DNA of 64,000 nt from Colwellia sp. (lineage in GTDB: Bacteria > Pseudomonadota > Gammaproteobacteria > Enterobacterales > Alteromonadaceae), in assembly GCA_013215465.1 (NCBI GenBank), contig JABSOW010000019.1, forward strand, positions 36,408 through 100,407, written 5' to 3'. A model generated the notes under the pieces. It did no database searches and was not told where the DNA came from. It worked only from the letters and a program-made list of their open reading frames with translations. A program made the position numbers and the translations under genes. Below, piece after piece: positions 8,407 to 17,369 of the stretch (position 1 is its first letter; each line of letters begins with the position of its first letter).

Positions 8407-8752
8407 TTAAAATAGCGGCAATTTTTTCGCCATTGCACGGGCTAAATTAAGCATTCCTATGAAAACAAAACAGGCATGTAAAGTAACAAAATAAAAAATA
8501 ACCACCATCGCTGACAAAGCAAATTTCTCAGAATACAAGATATAAAAAATGGGTACTCCCCCTAGAATTACCCCCGCTAAAGCTGAAAGTTGAATACTTC
8601 TAATTAAGTGAATTATATTGAAGTTAGTGAGTCGCTTATCTTGATATAAAAAAAACAAGCAGTATAAAGCTAACGATCGGGATTAATAATAAATTAGCGA
8701 GATAAAGTGATTGATAAATAATAGCAGGCTTATTTTGTTGATTAGATTTCAT
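8407..8752 (-). pseudogene. Small membrane protein gene broken by a frameshift at an A8 tract
   Basis: An ATG at 8750-8752 with an AGGTAG ribosome-binding site opens MKSNQQNKPAIIYQSLYLAN and a first membrane helix, then hits a stop at once after a run of eight A (8648-8655 on the plus strand). Shifting frame inside that run continues without break as FLYQDKRLTNFNIIHLIRSI with two further membrane helices to the stop at 8407. The whole would be ~115 residues with three helices. It follows norF-like directly and is likely the last gene of that operon. The shift may be a true mutation, slippage-tolerated expression, or a sequencing error in a homopolymer. Function unknown. Confidence 0.65.
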
Positions 8753-8785
8753 GTTAATCTACCTACTGCAGTTACAAAAACGTGA

Positions 8786-9049
8786 TTACAAAATATAAAT
8801 AAAACCAATTACAAGTGGCAGCAACGTGACATAACCGAGTAATAAACGTCGCCAAAATTTAGGTGCTTGTGCAAGCTCCATAAAGATATCAATAATTTGC
8901 TGCCCCTTTAAAAAAACAATAAATAAAACACTAGCAATAAATAATGCTTTATTGTTAATAACTAGACCAATAAATGTAGAAATAACCGTTAACACCATCA
9001 GCCATAACCAGCTTAACGTGTTTTTCTTATTTGAGTTAATAATTTGCAT
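8786..9049 (-). CDS. NorF-like / cytochrome c oxidase subunit IV-like membrane protein
   Basis: About 87 residues from the ATG at 9049, five bases after the norE stop. Three hydrophobic segments and the signature KGQQIIDIFMELAQAPKFWR are those of the small COX4-like proteins (NorF) that sit after norE in nor clusters. It probably helps maturation or stability of nitric oxide reductase in the inner membrane. A longer in-frame extension to 9112 would overlap norE and is rejected. The context (norQ-norE directly upstream) carries most of the identification. Confidence 0.7.
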   Translation of the reverse strand: MQIINSNKKNTLSWLWLMVLTVISTFIGLVINNKALFIASVLFIVFLKGQQIIDIFMELAQAPKFWRRLLLGYVTLLPLVIGFIYIL

Positions 9050-9054
9050 AAATG

Positions 9055-9672
9055 TTAAATCACATAAATAAGTGGAAAGAGAATAATCCAAAGCATATCG
9101 ACCATATGCCAATAACTAGCACCTGCTTCAAACCCTGTTATATTACTCGCGTTATATTCGTTTTTATTCGCTTTCACAGCAATAAAAGTAAGAATAACCA
9201 TCCCTAACAATATATGCATTAAGTGAAAAAAGGTGATCATAAAATACAATGTAAAAAAAGTATTAGTTTCAATATCAATATTTTGTTCAAATAATGACAT
9301 GTACTCCCACACTTTTACTGCAATATAAACACAGGCAACAAGTTTAGCTACTACCAATAATTTTGCTGACTTTTTACCATCGCCTGCATGCATTGCGTTT
9401 AGCGCTAAGGCAACAAAAAAACTACTGGTGATCAAGGTTAAGGTATTAATCAAGCCCAACATTTGATGTAGTTTAGCTTTTCCTTCAATAAATATTGCTG
9501 AATTTAATTGCTCTGATACGGCAAAGCCAATAAATAAAATGGCAAATACAGTTAACTCAGCTAAAATAAAAAACCACATGGCTAAATCGCCAGGTAAGCG
9601 TTTTTCTAATGTTTTTTCATTAGTTATGCCGATCAAAGTCAACTCTGCTTCACTATGTATTGAATGATTCAA
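9055..9672 (-). CDS. norE: NorE-like cytochrome c oxidase subunit III homologue
   Basis: 205 residues with five membrane helices and the conserved beginning RLPGDLAMWFFILAELTVFA, an internal TLITSSFFVALAL and the ending ASYWHMVDMLWIILFPLIY, all typical of the short COX3-like subunits (NorE) of nitric oxide reductase clusters. These are accessory proteins rather than catalytic subunits. It begins 4 bases after norQ. The structural genes norC and norB are not in the window. Confidence 0.82.
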   Translation of the reverse strand: MNHSIHSEAELTLIGITNEKTLEKRLPGDLAMWFFILAELTVFAILFIGFAVSEQLNSAIFIEGKAKLHQMLGLINTLTLITSSFFVALALNAMHAGDGKKSAKLLVVAKLVACVYIAVKVWEYMSLFEQNIDIETNTFFTLYFMITFFHLMHILLGMVILTFIAVKANKNEYNASNITGFEAGASYWHMVDMLWIILFPLIYVI

Positions 9673-9676
9673 TTAT

Positions 9677-10462
9677 TTACTCATCAAAATAAATTCTAGC
9701 TACATCCATTAACGCGTTAACTGTTTGTGGATCATCTGATAATGGCTCTGCTAAACAACAACGACACACATCTAATACATTCACACCTGAGCCAATCATC
9801 CGGGCTGCATAAATAAGTAATCGCGTTGAAGCAACTTCATCTAAATCATTTTGTTCCAGTTTACGTAACGCCCCTGCTAGCTCAACCAATTTAAAGGCTA
9901 AATGCGCATCTGCGCCAGCTTCTTTAATTAATATTTGCTGTTCAATTTCGGCACTAGGGTAGTCAAAACGTAAAGCAATAAAGCGTTGTCTAGTACTGGG
10001 TTTCATACCCTTTAATAAGTTTTGGTAACCTGGGTTATAAGAAACTACCAACATAAAACCAGGCGCTGCTTCAAGTAATTCACCCGTTCGTTCTAGGGGA
10101 AGAATACGTCTATCATCAGCTAGGGGGTGTAAAACAACGGTAGTATCTTTACGTGCTTCAACTACCTCATCTAAATAACAAATCCCCCCTTCTCTTACGG
10201 CTTTAGTTAATGGGCCATCTTGCCAATAAGTCCCTTGTGGTCCAATTAAATGTCGGCCAACTAAGTCAGCTGCAGTTAAATCATCATGACAGGAAACGGT
10301 ATATAAAGGTTTATTTAACTTTTGAGCCATATAGGCAATAAAACGCGTTTTGCCACATCCCGTTGGGCCTTTTATTAAAACCGGTAATTGATGCTCAAAG
10401 GCATAATTGAACAAAGATACTTCATTATTTTGTTCTTGATAAAAAATTTCATTTGTTGACAT
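9677..10462 (-). CDS. norQ: NorQ/CbbQ-type MoxR AAA+ ATPase
   Basis: 261 residues. Walker A GPTGCGKT at residues 32-39, Walker B ICYLDE near 94-99, sensor VVSYNPGYQNL, arginine-finger segment KPSTRQRFIAL and the CbbQ/NorQ C-terminal domain (ASTRLLIYAARMI, VDVCRCCLAEPLSDD-like region). NorQ, with the VWA protein NorD, inserts or activates the non-haem iron site of nitric oxide reductase. Here norD is absent, so the ATPase lacks its normal partner within this locus. First gene of a minus-strand operon norQ-norE-norF-like; a CRP/FNR-type site lies 85-98 bases upstream of the start codon. Confidence 0.86.
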   Translation of the reverse strand: MSTNEIFYQEQNNEVSLFNYAFEHQLPVLIKGPTGCGKTRFIAYMAQKLNKPLYTVSCHDDLTAADLVGRHLIGPQGTYWQDGPLTKAVREGGICYLDEVVEARKDTTVVLHPLADDRRILPLERTGELLEAAPGFMLVVSYNPGYQNLLKGMKPSTRQRFIALRFDYPSAEIEQQILIKEAGADAHLAFKLVELAGALRKLEQNDLDEVASTRLLIYAARMIGSGVNVLDVCRCCLAEPLSDDPQTVNALMDVARIYFDE

Positions 10463-10546
10463 GCTAACTTACTTAAATCCTATAAATTTCCTTGTGGATA
10501 AAATACCTTGCTAACAAGAAGAGTACAAACAACAAAGACCCTTTGT

Positions 10547-10560
10547 TTGATGAAGATCAT
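10547..10560. promoter_or_regulatory. FNR/DNR-type operator between norQ and yciB
   Basis: TTGATGAAGATCAT matches the FNR/DNR consensus TTGAT-N4-ATCAA at nine of ten defined bases. The centre lies about 91 bases before the norQ start codon, compatible with a class II position if the leader is ~50 bases. It is what a NO- or oxygen-responsive nor promoter would carry. Control of the divergent yciB cannot be excluded. Confidence 0.55.
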
Positions 10561-10703
10561 TGAAAAGTGCTAAGTAATTTTTATCTTATAAATTATTTCA
10601 TTTGGTATTACTTAGCTTTTTACTATTAAAGTAGAATAACTTTAGTTAAAATTAAATTATATCCAATATTAACTATTTCTAGCTTTATCAATTAAGGTTA
10701 AAT

Positions 10704-11315
10704 ATGCACGCAGTTTTTGAATACATCCCATTAATTATTTTCTTTGTAGTAAATAAATTTGCTGACATTTATTGGGCTACAGGCTCTTTAATAGCGACCT
10801 CTGCTTTACAAATTTTATATTACCTTATCAAAAAAGAAAAAGTACCGACCCGAAATTGGATATTTTTCGGCTTAATTGCCGTATTTGGTGGTCTTACAAT
10901 ATTTTTGCATGATGATGCTTTTATAAAGTGGAAAGTAACCATTATCAATGAATTATTTGCGATAGCGCTTATCGTGAGTTATTACGGCTTTAAGAAAAAT
11001 TTAATTAAGCAATTTCTATCTGAATCATTAACCTTACCTGAGCCTGTTTGGGTTAAATTAAACCTTGCTTGGGCAGCTCTTTTTGCACTATTAGGAGTAC
11101 TTAACTTATATGTTGCTTTTAATTATGATTTAGAAACCTGGGTTAACTTTAAAGTTTTTGGCTTAACTGGTTTAACACTCGTTTTTGCTATTGGCTCTAT
11201 TTTTTCCTTATATAAATATCTTCCTCAAGAAACTGACGATGTAGCGGAGGTACTTGAAGACAGCATTGAAATTACCTCAAGTGTGATGACTGAGTCACCT
11301 GAAGATAAAAAATAA
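10704..11315 (+). CDS. yciB: Inner-membrane septation/envelope protein YciB (IspZ/IspA family)
   Basis: 203 residues, five to six membrane helices. The opening FEYIPLIIFFVVNKFADIYWATG, the TNELFAIALI-like central region and the WVNFKVFGLTGLTLVF motif are diagnostic of YciB/IspZ. In E. coli YciB helps connect peptidoglycan synthesis and membrane maintenance with division. An acidic tail after residue ~185 extends beyond the short E. coli protein (179 residues). It is followed 56 bases later by yciI, the usual neighbour, so the two are probably co-transcribed. Confidence 0.92.
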   Translation: MHAVFEYIPLIIFFVVNKFADIYWATGSLIATSALQILYYLIKKEKVPTRNWIFFGLIAVFGGLTIFLHDDAFIKWKVTIINELFAIALIVSYYGFKKNLIKQFLSESLTLPEPVWVKLNLAWAALFALLGVLNLYVAFNYDLETWVNFKVFGLTGLTLVFAIGSIFSLYKYLPQETDDVAEVLEDSIEITSSVMTESPEDKK

Positions 11316-11371
11316 TACTTTAGATGCCACCTTAAATAATACCTCAAATAATAATTGAAATAGGAAAATCC

Positions 11372-11674
11372 ATGTTCTACCTAATTTATAGTGAAGATAT
11401 TGATAACAGTTTAGAAAAACGTTTAGCCGTACGCGAACAACATTTAGCCCGTTTAACAAACTTACAAGATCAAGGGCGTTTATTAGTTGCAGGTCCTTGC
11501 CCTGCCATCGATAGTAATGATCCCGGCGCTGCCGGATTTACCGGCTCATTAATTATTGCTGAATTTGACAGCTTAACACAAGCACAAGCATGGGCTGATG
11601 TAGATCCCTATATTGCCGCAGGTGTTTATAAAAAAGTAACGGTTAAACCTTACAAAAAAGTACTACCTGCTTAG
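11372..11674 (+). CDS. yciI: YciI family protein
   Basis: 100 residues. [17 protein letters not shown], the REQHLARL segment, [25 protein letters not shown] and the DPYIAAGVY ending are characteristic of YciI. These are small dimeric ferredoxin-like-fold proteins with a conserved His-Asp pair; the physiological reaction is not established. It sits downstream of yciB as in enterobacteria. Confidence 0.9.
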   Translation: MFYLIYSEDIDNSLEKRLAVREQHLARLTNLQDQGRLLVAGPCPAIDSNDPGAAGFTGSLIIAEFDSLTQAQAWADVDPYIAAGVYKKVTVKPYKKVLPA

Positions 11675-11750
11675 TCTTTTTAAGGTAAGTTGTTCAGCTA
11701 AGCTATTAATAATTTGAAATAACGTTACGAGTAAAATTAGATATAAAAAT

Positions 11751-12155
11751 ATGATAAAAAAAAACCTCTCTTTAACTGTATTTATTGTTAGCCAATTTTT
11801 ACTGTCTGCACCCTCTTATGCACTAAAAACATTAGATAAATGTGTAAAGACAGAACAAACAACTGCTGAACTTTCTCGTTGTTTAGATGCTGTTAAAAAT
11901 GTTGTCGATAGAGAGCTGCAAACTTGGGTTAATAATCATATTTTTAATCTTGAAGAAAAAGCGCTCATTACCGGGCGTTATTCCACATTAAAAATGTTTA
12001 AACGTTCACAAAGTAATTTTATTACTTTTCGAGATAATGACTGCCGTTGGCAGTACCTTGCCATTTCTCCAGATAAAGGCGCAGGTAATGCCTATAAAAA
12101 GTGTTATATACTATTAAGTAAATATCGCATAAAAGAGCTGAGCCAAATACAGTAA
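11751..12155 (+). CDS. Secreted LprI-like (DUF1311) protein
   Basis: 134 residues with a signal peptide (MIKKN, hydrophobic LTVFIVSQFLLSA, cleavage near SYA-L). The mature part has the DUF1311/LprI layout: a first cysteine (LDKCVK), the TAELSRCLD motif, a long helix, then SQSNFITFRDNDCRWQYL and a late cysteine. Four cysteines suggest two disulfides in the periplasm. Family members include lysozyme-inhibitor-like proteins, but that activity is not demonstrated for this branch. It is probably an independent gene; it ends three bases before the convergent permease gene. Confidence 0.72.
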   Translation: MIKKNLSLTVFIVSQFLLSAPSYALKTLDKCVKTEQTTAELSRCLDAVKNVVDRELQTWVNNHIFNLEEKALITGRYSTLKMFKRSQSNFITFRDNDCRWQYLAISPDKGAGNAYKKCYILLSKYRIKELSQIQ

Positions 12156-12157
12156 CG

Positions 12158-13237
12158 TTAAGCTGACTGCGCTTGTTCGGCTTCTTTTACTACAGTGTCT
12201 TCATCACTTAATAATACTGCCAACCAACGTCCCTCTGGTGAGTTTTCAAAAGCAATTTTTAAAATCATCGTTAAAGGTACACTTAATAACATCCCTACTG
12301 TACCCAATAACCATCCCCAGAATATCAAAGATAAAAACACCACTAAGGTTGATAGACCTAAACCTTTACCTAAGTATCTGGGCTCAATCATATTACCCAT
12401 CACCATATTGATAGCGACATAGCCTAAACCAATAAAACCTGCTTCACCTAAACCTAATTGCAATGCGGCTAACGTCACCGCAGGAATAGCAGCAATAATA
12501 GAGCCAATGTTAGGAATATAATTAAGTAAAAAAGCAAAAACTCCCCATAAAAGGAAGGAGTCTAAACCAAACGCCCATAACATTATCGACACCACAATAC
12601 CGGTAGCAATACTAACCATAGTTTTAATGGCAATATAGTGATTCACCGACTCGAGAAAACGCTCAATTTGTTTCAGGCGCATTTCAGGATCATCTAAGGC
12701 AAAATGCAGCTTTAAAGGAAAAGACGACGCTTCAAATAACATAAAAACTACCGTCAATATGATCAAGAACAAATTGGCCATAACGGAGCCAAAGCCACTA
12801 AGCATATTTGCCGCCATTCCCATGGCGACAGCCGGATCAAAGTATTCCAATAAGATAGTGGAAGATATTTTTATATTATAACCAGATAAAAAAGTAGTTA
12901 GCCAAGTAAACTGCTCTTGTAATTGTAATCGGTATTGCGGAATTAATTGCGATAATTCATTTAACGAATTACCAACGAGCCCTGCTAAAGATAACGCTAT
13001 GGTGACAAAAATACCGATGACTAAAATAACAGATATCGCTTTAGGAATTTTATACTCACTCGCTTTAGCCACCAGCGGATTACAGATAATAGCGATAAAT
13101 AAAGACAACAAAAATGGCACCAGTATATTTGCGGCAGTTTTTATCCCTGCAAAAATGATAAAAATAGCCGCAATAGTCACAAAAACTTTGACTGTACTTG
13201 TTGTTTTAGCCGAAACGCCCATAAATGAAAGGTCCAT
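12158..13237 (-). CDS. AI-2E transporter (TqsA/PerM/YdiK) family permease
   Basis: About 359 residues with the family layout: two helices near the N-terminus (VTIAAIFIIFAGI; FLLSLFIAIICNP), a central soluble stretch, then paired helices and the conserved LNYIPNIGSIIAAIPAV motif, ending in the GMLLSVPLTMILK helix. Members export small molecules or ions; TqsA affects AI-2, others act in Na+/H+ exchange, so the substrate is unknown. The ATG at 13237 is preferred to a TTG at 13282 because the longer form adds an unlikely hydrophilic extension; the exact start is unsure. A 3-base gap to the convergent LprI-like gene leaves no room for a separate terminator. Confidence 0.82.
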   Translation of the reverse strand: MDLSFMGVSAKTTSTVKVFVTIAAIFIIFAGIKTAANILVPFLLSLFIAIICNPLVAKASEYKIPKAISVILVIGIFVTIALSLAGLVGNSLNELSQLIPQYRLQLQEQFTWLTTFLSGYNIKISSTILLEYFDPAVAMGMAANMLSGFGSVMANLFLIILTVVFMLFEASSFPLKLHFALDDPEMRLKQIERFLESVNHYIAIKTMVSIATGIVVSIMLWAFGLDSFLLWGVFAFLLNYIPNIGSIIAAIPAVTLAALQLGLGEAGFIGLGYVAINMVMGNMIEPRYLGKGLGLSTLVVFLSLIFWGWLLGTVGMLLSVPLTMILKIAFENSPEGRWLAVLLSDEDTVVKEAEQAQSA

Positions 13238-13301
13238 AATTAAGTAATAGTTAATTTTCCAAGATTCCCACTTAAAACACAACAGGAATAAGCATTTTAG
13301 A

Positions 13302-15920
13302 TTACATAGTTCGCCGAATTAAAGTAACACTCGACATATTTAGTAAACGCCAACAACTGAGCAAACCCACTATACCAACAAAACTTGCACCCGCAATAAT
13401 ACCTAATAACCAATACTCTAGATGAAAACTTGTTGGCATCTTAAATAAGTGACTTTGTAGCAAGTAAACGGTCAACTCCATGGCAACACTGGCCATTAAT
13501 CCGGCAATAGCGCCTAAAGCAACAAACTCTAATAAAATACTATTACGTAACAATGCGCCCTTTGCGCCAATAGTTCTTAATATGGCAATTTCTCGTTCAC
13601 GCTCTTCCATACTTGCTTGTACTTGGGCAACCAGTACTAAACAACTGGCAAAAACTACCAATACTAAAATAAACTCCACTGCTTTTGAGACTTGTTCGAT
13701 AACTTTACGCAGTTGCGCGATCATGGCATCAACATCAATAACACTGATGGTTGGATATGCACTGAGAAATTGTTGTAACTTAATTTTTTTATCCACTGGC
13801 ACATATAAAGATGAAATATAACTCGTGGGATAATCAGCCAACACTTGCGGGTTAAAAATCATATAGAAGTTAGGTTGCATCGATTGCCAATTAACTTCGC
13901 GGATACTGGTCACAGCAACAGTAATTATTTCACTGCCTAGCTGAAAAGTTAAACTGTCGCCTAGCTTTATGTCTAAACGTTTAGCGAGCGTTTTTTCAAT
14001 CGATACTTGCGGTTTATTCGCATTCGCTAAATCATTTTGCCACCACTTACCTTGTACCACAGTATTTTCTTTAGGTATGTGCTCTCGCCAAGTTAGGTTT
14101 AGCTCTCGTCCAACCCCTTGACGGCCATTATCACTACCATCAGTTTGTTCTTTAGACACCTGCTTAGCTATTTTATCACTATTAATAGCGGTTAACCGAC
14201 CACGAATTACGGCATAAAGATCGCTAGCCGCAATACCTTGTTGTTCAACAAATTGTTCAACACTGTTAACTTGGTTTTGGGCAATGTTAACTAAAAACAA
14301 GTTAGGGGTTTGATCGGGTAATTGCGCTTGCCATTCACTCAATAAAGCACTTCTAATGACAATAATCATCAAGAGTAACTTTATCGCAATAGTAAAACTA
14401 ACCAATTGTACGCTGTTTGCTTGCGCCCTACGTTGTAAATTGGCTAATGCTAAATGCCATGATGCTCCCGCTTTAGTACCTATATTACGACTAAACGCCA
14501 TCAATAAACGGCCAAAAACTAATAATACAGCCGCCACTATAATACCGCCAATGAGTAAGCTAACACTTAACATCAAATCGCCACTAAAAACGAATAACAA
14601 TAACAGCAGTGCTAATAATGGTAGCAAAAATTGACCGACACGCCCCCTAAATGTTTGCTTGCTTAATTGTAGATCCCCCCCTCTAATAACCACTAACGCA
14701 GAGGTAGCTATCAATTCTTTTAACGGATTGATAGCAAAAGCTAGTGCACAAAGTAAACCGGTAAAAACCGCAATAATCAATGGGTAAAAGCCTAATGCTA
14801 TTAACCCTAAAAAGCCAGTATCACTGGCGGGATCTATAGATAATTGTACAGGTAAATAATCTTTTATCGCATAAAACCCCAACTGCGCCAGTATATAACC
14901 AACAAGTAAGCCTAGTGCTATGCTAAAAACACTTAACAATGACCAATGTAAATAATACATTTTCCTAATATGGCTTAACGAGGCACCCATGGCTTTATAT
15001 ACCCCAACACTGCTTTGATGACGCTGAGCATAGCGCCTACTAGCAACTGAAACGGCAACTGCAGCCAAAATTATCCCTAACAAACTAGCAAGAGAGAGGT
15101 ATTTTTCAGCTTTATTTAGCGCATTAGCCAATGGTGATTGCTTAGATTGAATATCATACCAACGCTGGCTATCATGCAGTTTTGGTGTAAGCCAAGCAGT
15201 TAACCCTTTAATTGCATCAACATCACCGGCAAATAAATATTTGTAAGTGAGCCTACTGCCTGGTTGCACTAGCTGAGTTTTATCAAGATCGGCAATATTA
15301 ATAATTACCTTAGCGCCAGAGGTAAAAACACTAAAAGAAGCATCCGGAATTTGTTTGGCTATGGCTTTAATAACAAAACTACTTTCACCAATGTCAATAA
15401 CATCGCCAATAGTTACCTTAAGTAAAGATAAAACCTTTTCTTCAATAAACACCGTGCCTACTTCAGGGGCATTTACCGCTGCTAACTCATTGGTATTGCT
15501 TGAGTAACTAACCAACAACTCCCCTCTTAATGGATAAGCATTGGACACTGCTTGAATTTCAACTAACGCCATCACATCACCGGCAAACACCATAGATGAC
15601 ATTAAAACTTGTTGAGCTTGCTTAATATTTAGCTGTTGGCTTTTTTTCGTTATCTCATCACGCGACAAGGCTGTTGCTGCAGTTGTTTGTGGTTGAAAAG
15701 CTATTTTTCTACTCGTCTGTAAAACACGATCAGCGGCAATAAAGCTGGTACTTTCGTTGAGCAGTGCTTGTTTAATTTTACCTGAAAAACCCGCTAAAGA
15801 AAAAACACTGGCAACACCCAGTACTATGGCTAACACTATGATAGTGAGTTCACCACGTTTTAGTTCATGTTTTAATAATCGTATTGACTGTTTTGCCCAG
15901 TTAGCGATAGAAAAATTCAT
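13302..15920 (-). CDS. ybbP: YbbP-type ABC transporter permease (FtsX/MacB-like)
   Basis: 872 residues. An N-terminal helix (IIVLAIVLGVASVFSLAG) is followed by a large periplasmic domain, a first FtsX unit (about residues 270-400), more helices around 430-520, a second periplasmic domain and a final FtsX unit (VEFILVLVVFASCLVLVAQ; EREREIAILRTIGAKGALLR). This double-FtsX arrangement is that of YbbP/LolC-like permeases. It overlaps ybbA by 4 bases (ATGA), so ATPase and permease are coupled. Together with divergent tesA this is the conserved tesA-ybbAP locus. The function is probably envelope lipid or hydrophobe handling, not established. Confidence 0.88.
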   Translation of the reverse strand: MNFSIANWAKQSIRLLKHELKRGELTIIVLAIVLGVASVFSLAGFSGKIKQALLNESTSFIAADRVLQTSRKIAFQPQTTAATALSRDEITKKSQQLNIKQAQQVLMSSMVFAGDVMALVEIQAVSNAYPLRGELLVSYSSNTNELAAVNAPEVGTVFIEEKVLSLLKVTIGDVIDIGESSFVIKAIAKQIPDASFSVFTSGAKVIINIADLDKTQLVQPGSRLTYKYLFAGDVDAIKGLTAWLTPKLHDSQRWYDIQSKQSPLANALNKAEKYLSLASLLGIILAAVAVSVASRRYAQRHQSSVGVYKAMGASLSHIRKMYYLHWSLLSVFSIALGLLVGYILAQLGFYAIKDYLPVQLSIDPASDTGFLGLIALGFYPLIIAVFTGLLCALAFAINPLKELIATSALVVIRGGDLQLSKQTFRGRVGQFLLPLLALLLLLFVFSGDLMLSVSLLIGGIIVAAVLLVFGRLLMAFSRNIGTKAGASWHLALANLQRRAQANSVQLVSFTIAIKLLLMIIVIRSALLSEWQAQLPDQTPNLFLVNIAQNQVNSVEQFVEQQGIAASDLYAVIRGRLTAINSDKIAKQVSKEQTDGSDNGRQGVGRELNLTWREHIPKENTVVQGKWWQNDLANANKPQVSIEKTLAKRLDIKLGDSLTFQLGSEIITVAVTSIREVNWQSMQPNFYMIFNPQVLADYPTSYISSLYVPVDKKIKLQQFLSAYPTISVIDVDAMIAQLRKVIEQVSKAVEFILVLVVFASCLVLVAQVQASMEEREREIAILRTIGAKGALLRNSILLEFVALGAIAGLMASVAMELTVYLLQSHLFKMPTSFHLEYWLLGIIAGASFVGIVGLLSCWRLLNMSSVTLIRRTM

Positions 15921-16669
15921 ATTGTCTCTGCTTGCGCTATTTTCGTATCAGCACTTAATTGTTCAGTATTAGCATCGCACCAGTAGTGGTCATTGATTAA
16001 TCGACCACCTTGCATTTCCACCTGGCGTTGGCAACGTTGAGCTAATGTTAAATCATGGGTAACTAGCACCAAGGTGGTGCCAAATTGCTTATTTAGATCA
16101 AACAATAAATCAGCAATATGGGTTGAGGTCTTGTTGTCTAAATTTCCGGTCGGCTCATCAGCAAATAAAACATCGGGTTTAGTAATAAAGGCGCGAGCAA
16201 TCGCTACCCTTTGTTGTTCGCCGCCAGATAGCTGTGCAGGAAAATGGTTAGCACGCTCAGTTAATCCTACTTGTGCTAATAAATCTAATGCCAATTGTTT
16301 AGCGTTATCATCATTGGCTAGCTCTGCAGGTAACATCACGTTTTCTAATGCCGTTAAACTACTGATCAACAGAAACTGCTGAAAAATAAAACCAACATGA
16401 TCTGCCCTTACTTGGCTTCGTTGCTCTTCATTTAATTGATGCAAGGGTTTGTTTTTCAGATAAACTTCACCACTAGAAGGTAAATCTAAACCTGCTAAGA
16501 TAGACAGCAAGGTAGTTTTGCCTGAGCCTGATGAGCCAACTATTGCAATGGTTTGTCCTTTTGATACCGCTAAATTTATGTCTTGTAGTAAAGTTAACTG
16601 CTTATTTTCCAGCATAACAACTTTTGCAAGTGATTGGGTTTTAAGAATAATTTCGGAATTTAATTTCAT
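15917..16669 (-). CDS. ybbA: YbbA ABC transporter ATP-binding protein
   Basis: About 250 residues from the ATG at 16669. Walker A GSSGSGKT at residues ~45-52, Q-loop FIFQQFLL, signature LSGGEQQRVAIARA at ~147-160, Walker B VLFADEPTGNLD, and H-loop VTHD. It belongs to the LolD/MacB-type ATPases that power FtsX-like permeases by mechanotransmission. The start is chosen by alignment with E. coli YbbA; the open frame continues to 16756 but that would run through tesA's signal peptide. The start codon overlaps the start codon of divergent tesA. Confidence 0.88.
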   Translation of the reverse strand: MKLNSEIILKTQSLAKVVMLENKQLTLLQDINLAVSKGQTIAIVGSSGSGKTTLLSILAGLDLPSSGEVYLKNKPLHQLNEEQRSQVRADHVGFIFQQFLLISSLTALENVMLPAELANDDNAKQLALDLLAQVGLTERANHFPAQLSGGEQQRVAIARAFITKPDVLFADEPTGNLDNKTSTHIADLLFDLNKQFGTTLVLVTHDLTLAQRCQRQVEMQGGRLINDHYWCDANTEQLSADTKIAQAETI

Positions 16670-17333
16670 GATAAAAAAGTCGTTCTTTCGTTTATTGATG
16701 CTGATTATAACTAGCATTGGGTTGTTTTTTACATATTCAAGCCAAGCCAGTGACAATCAGATCAGTGAGCCGCGCTCTATTTTAATACTAGGTGATAGCC
16801 TAAGTGCAAGCTTTGGTATGAAAGAAAATCAAGGTTGGGTATACCAACTAAATCAACAGTTACAACAACAAAAATCGCCTTACACCTTGATTAATGCCAG
16901 TATCAGCGGTGAGACTACAGCTGGCGGTTTAACTCGCTTACCGCGAGTTTTAGCTAAACAAAATATTGATTATTTATTAATAGAATTAGGCGGAAATGAT
17001 GGTTTGCGAGGCTTTCCTCCGGCACTAATTGAAAACAACTTGTTACAAATTATTCAATTAGCACAGCAAAAAGGTATCAAGGTATTATTAATGGATATAA
17101 AAATTCCCCCTAACTACGGTACGCGGTATAATAAGCTTTTTAATCAGACATTTACTAAAGTAGCTACCCTAAAAAACATTCGTTTATTACCCTTTTTTAT
17201 GGAGCCTATTGCAATAAAACCTGAGTTGATGCAAGTAGACGGTATCCATCCCAATATTACTGCACAACCACTTATCGTCACATTTATGAAACAACAACTA
17301 GATTTATTAATAACATTACCGTTAAATCAATAA
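16668..17333 (+). CDS. tesA: Acyl-CoA thioesterase I / lysophospholipase L1 (SGNH hydrolase)
   Basis: 221 residues with signal peptide (MIKKSFFRLLMLIITSIGLF, cleavage near SQA-S). The GDSLS block has nucleophile Ser44; GGNDG provides the oxyanion-hole Asn; DGIHPN near the end gives the catalytic Asp and His. This is TesA/ApeA, a periplasmic hydrolase of acyl-CoA, lysophospholipids and esters. The frame is open upstream to 16518 through ybbA antisense, but only the start at 16668 gives a signal peptide. Its start codon shares a CATG with ybbA. The antiporter gene follows after 36 bases. Confidence 0.92.
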   Translation: MIKKSFFRLLMLIITSIGLFFTYSSQASDNQISEPRSILILGDSLSASFGMKENQGWVYQLNQQLQQQKSPYTLINASISGETTAGGLTRLPRVLAKQNIDYLLIELGGNDGLRGFPPALIENNLLQIIQLAQQKGIKVLLMDIKIPPNYGTRYNKLFNQTFTKVATLKNIRLLPFFMEPIAIKPELMQVDGIHPNITAQPLIVTFMKQQLDLLITLPLNQ

Positions 17334-17369
17334 AGAAAATCTTTTAGTCAGAGGAAAATTAACACTATT

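Noticed and set aside
13238..13282. Upstream TTG start for the AI-2E-family permease
   Set aside because: No ribosome-binding site and an atypical extension with Cys and Trp; the ATG at 13237 fits better.
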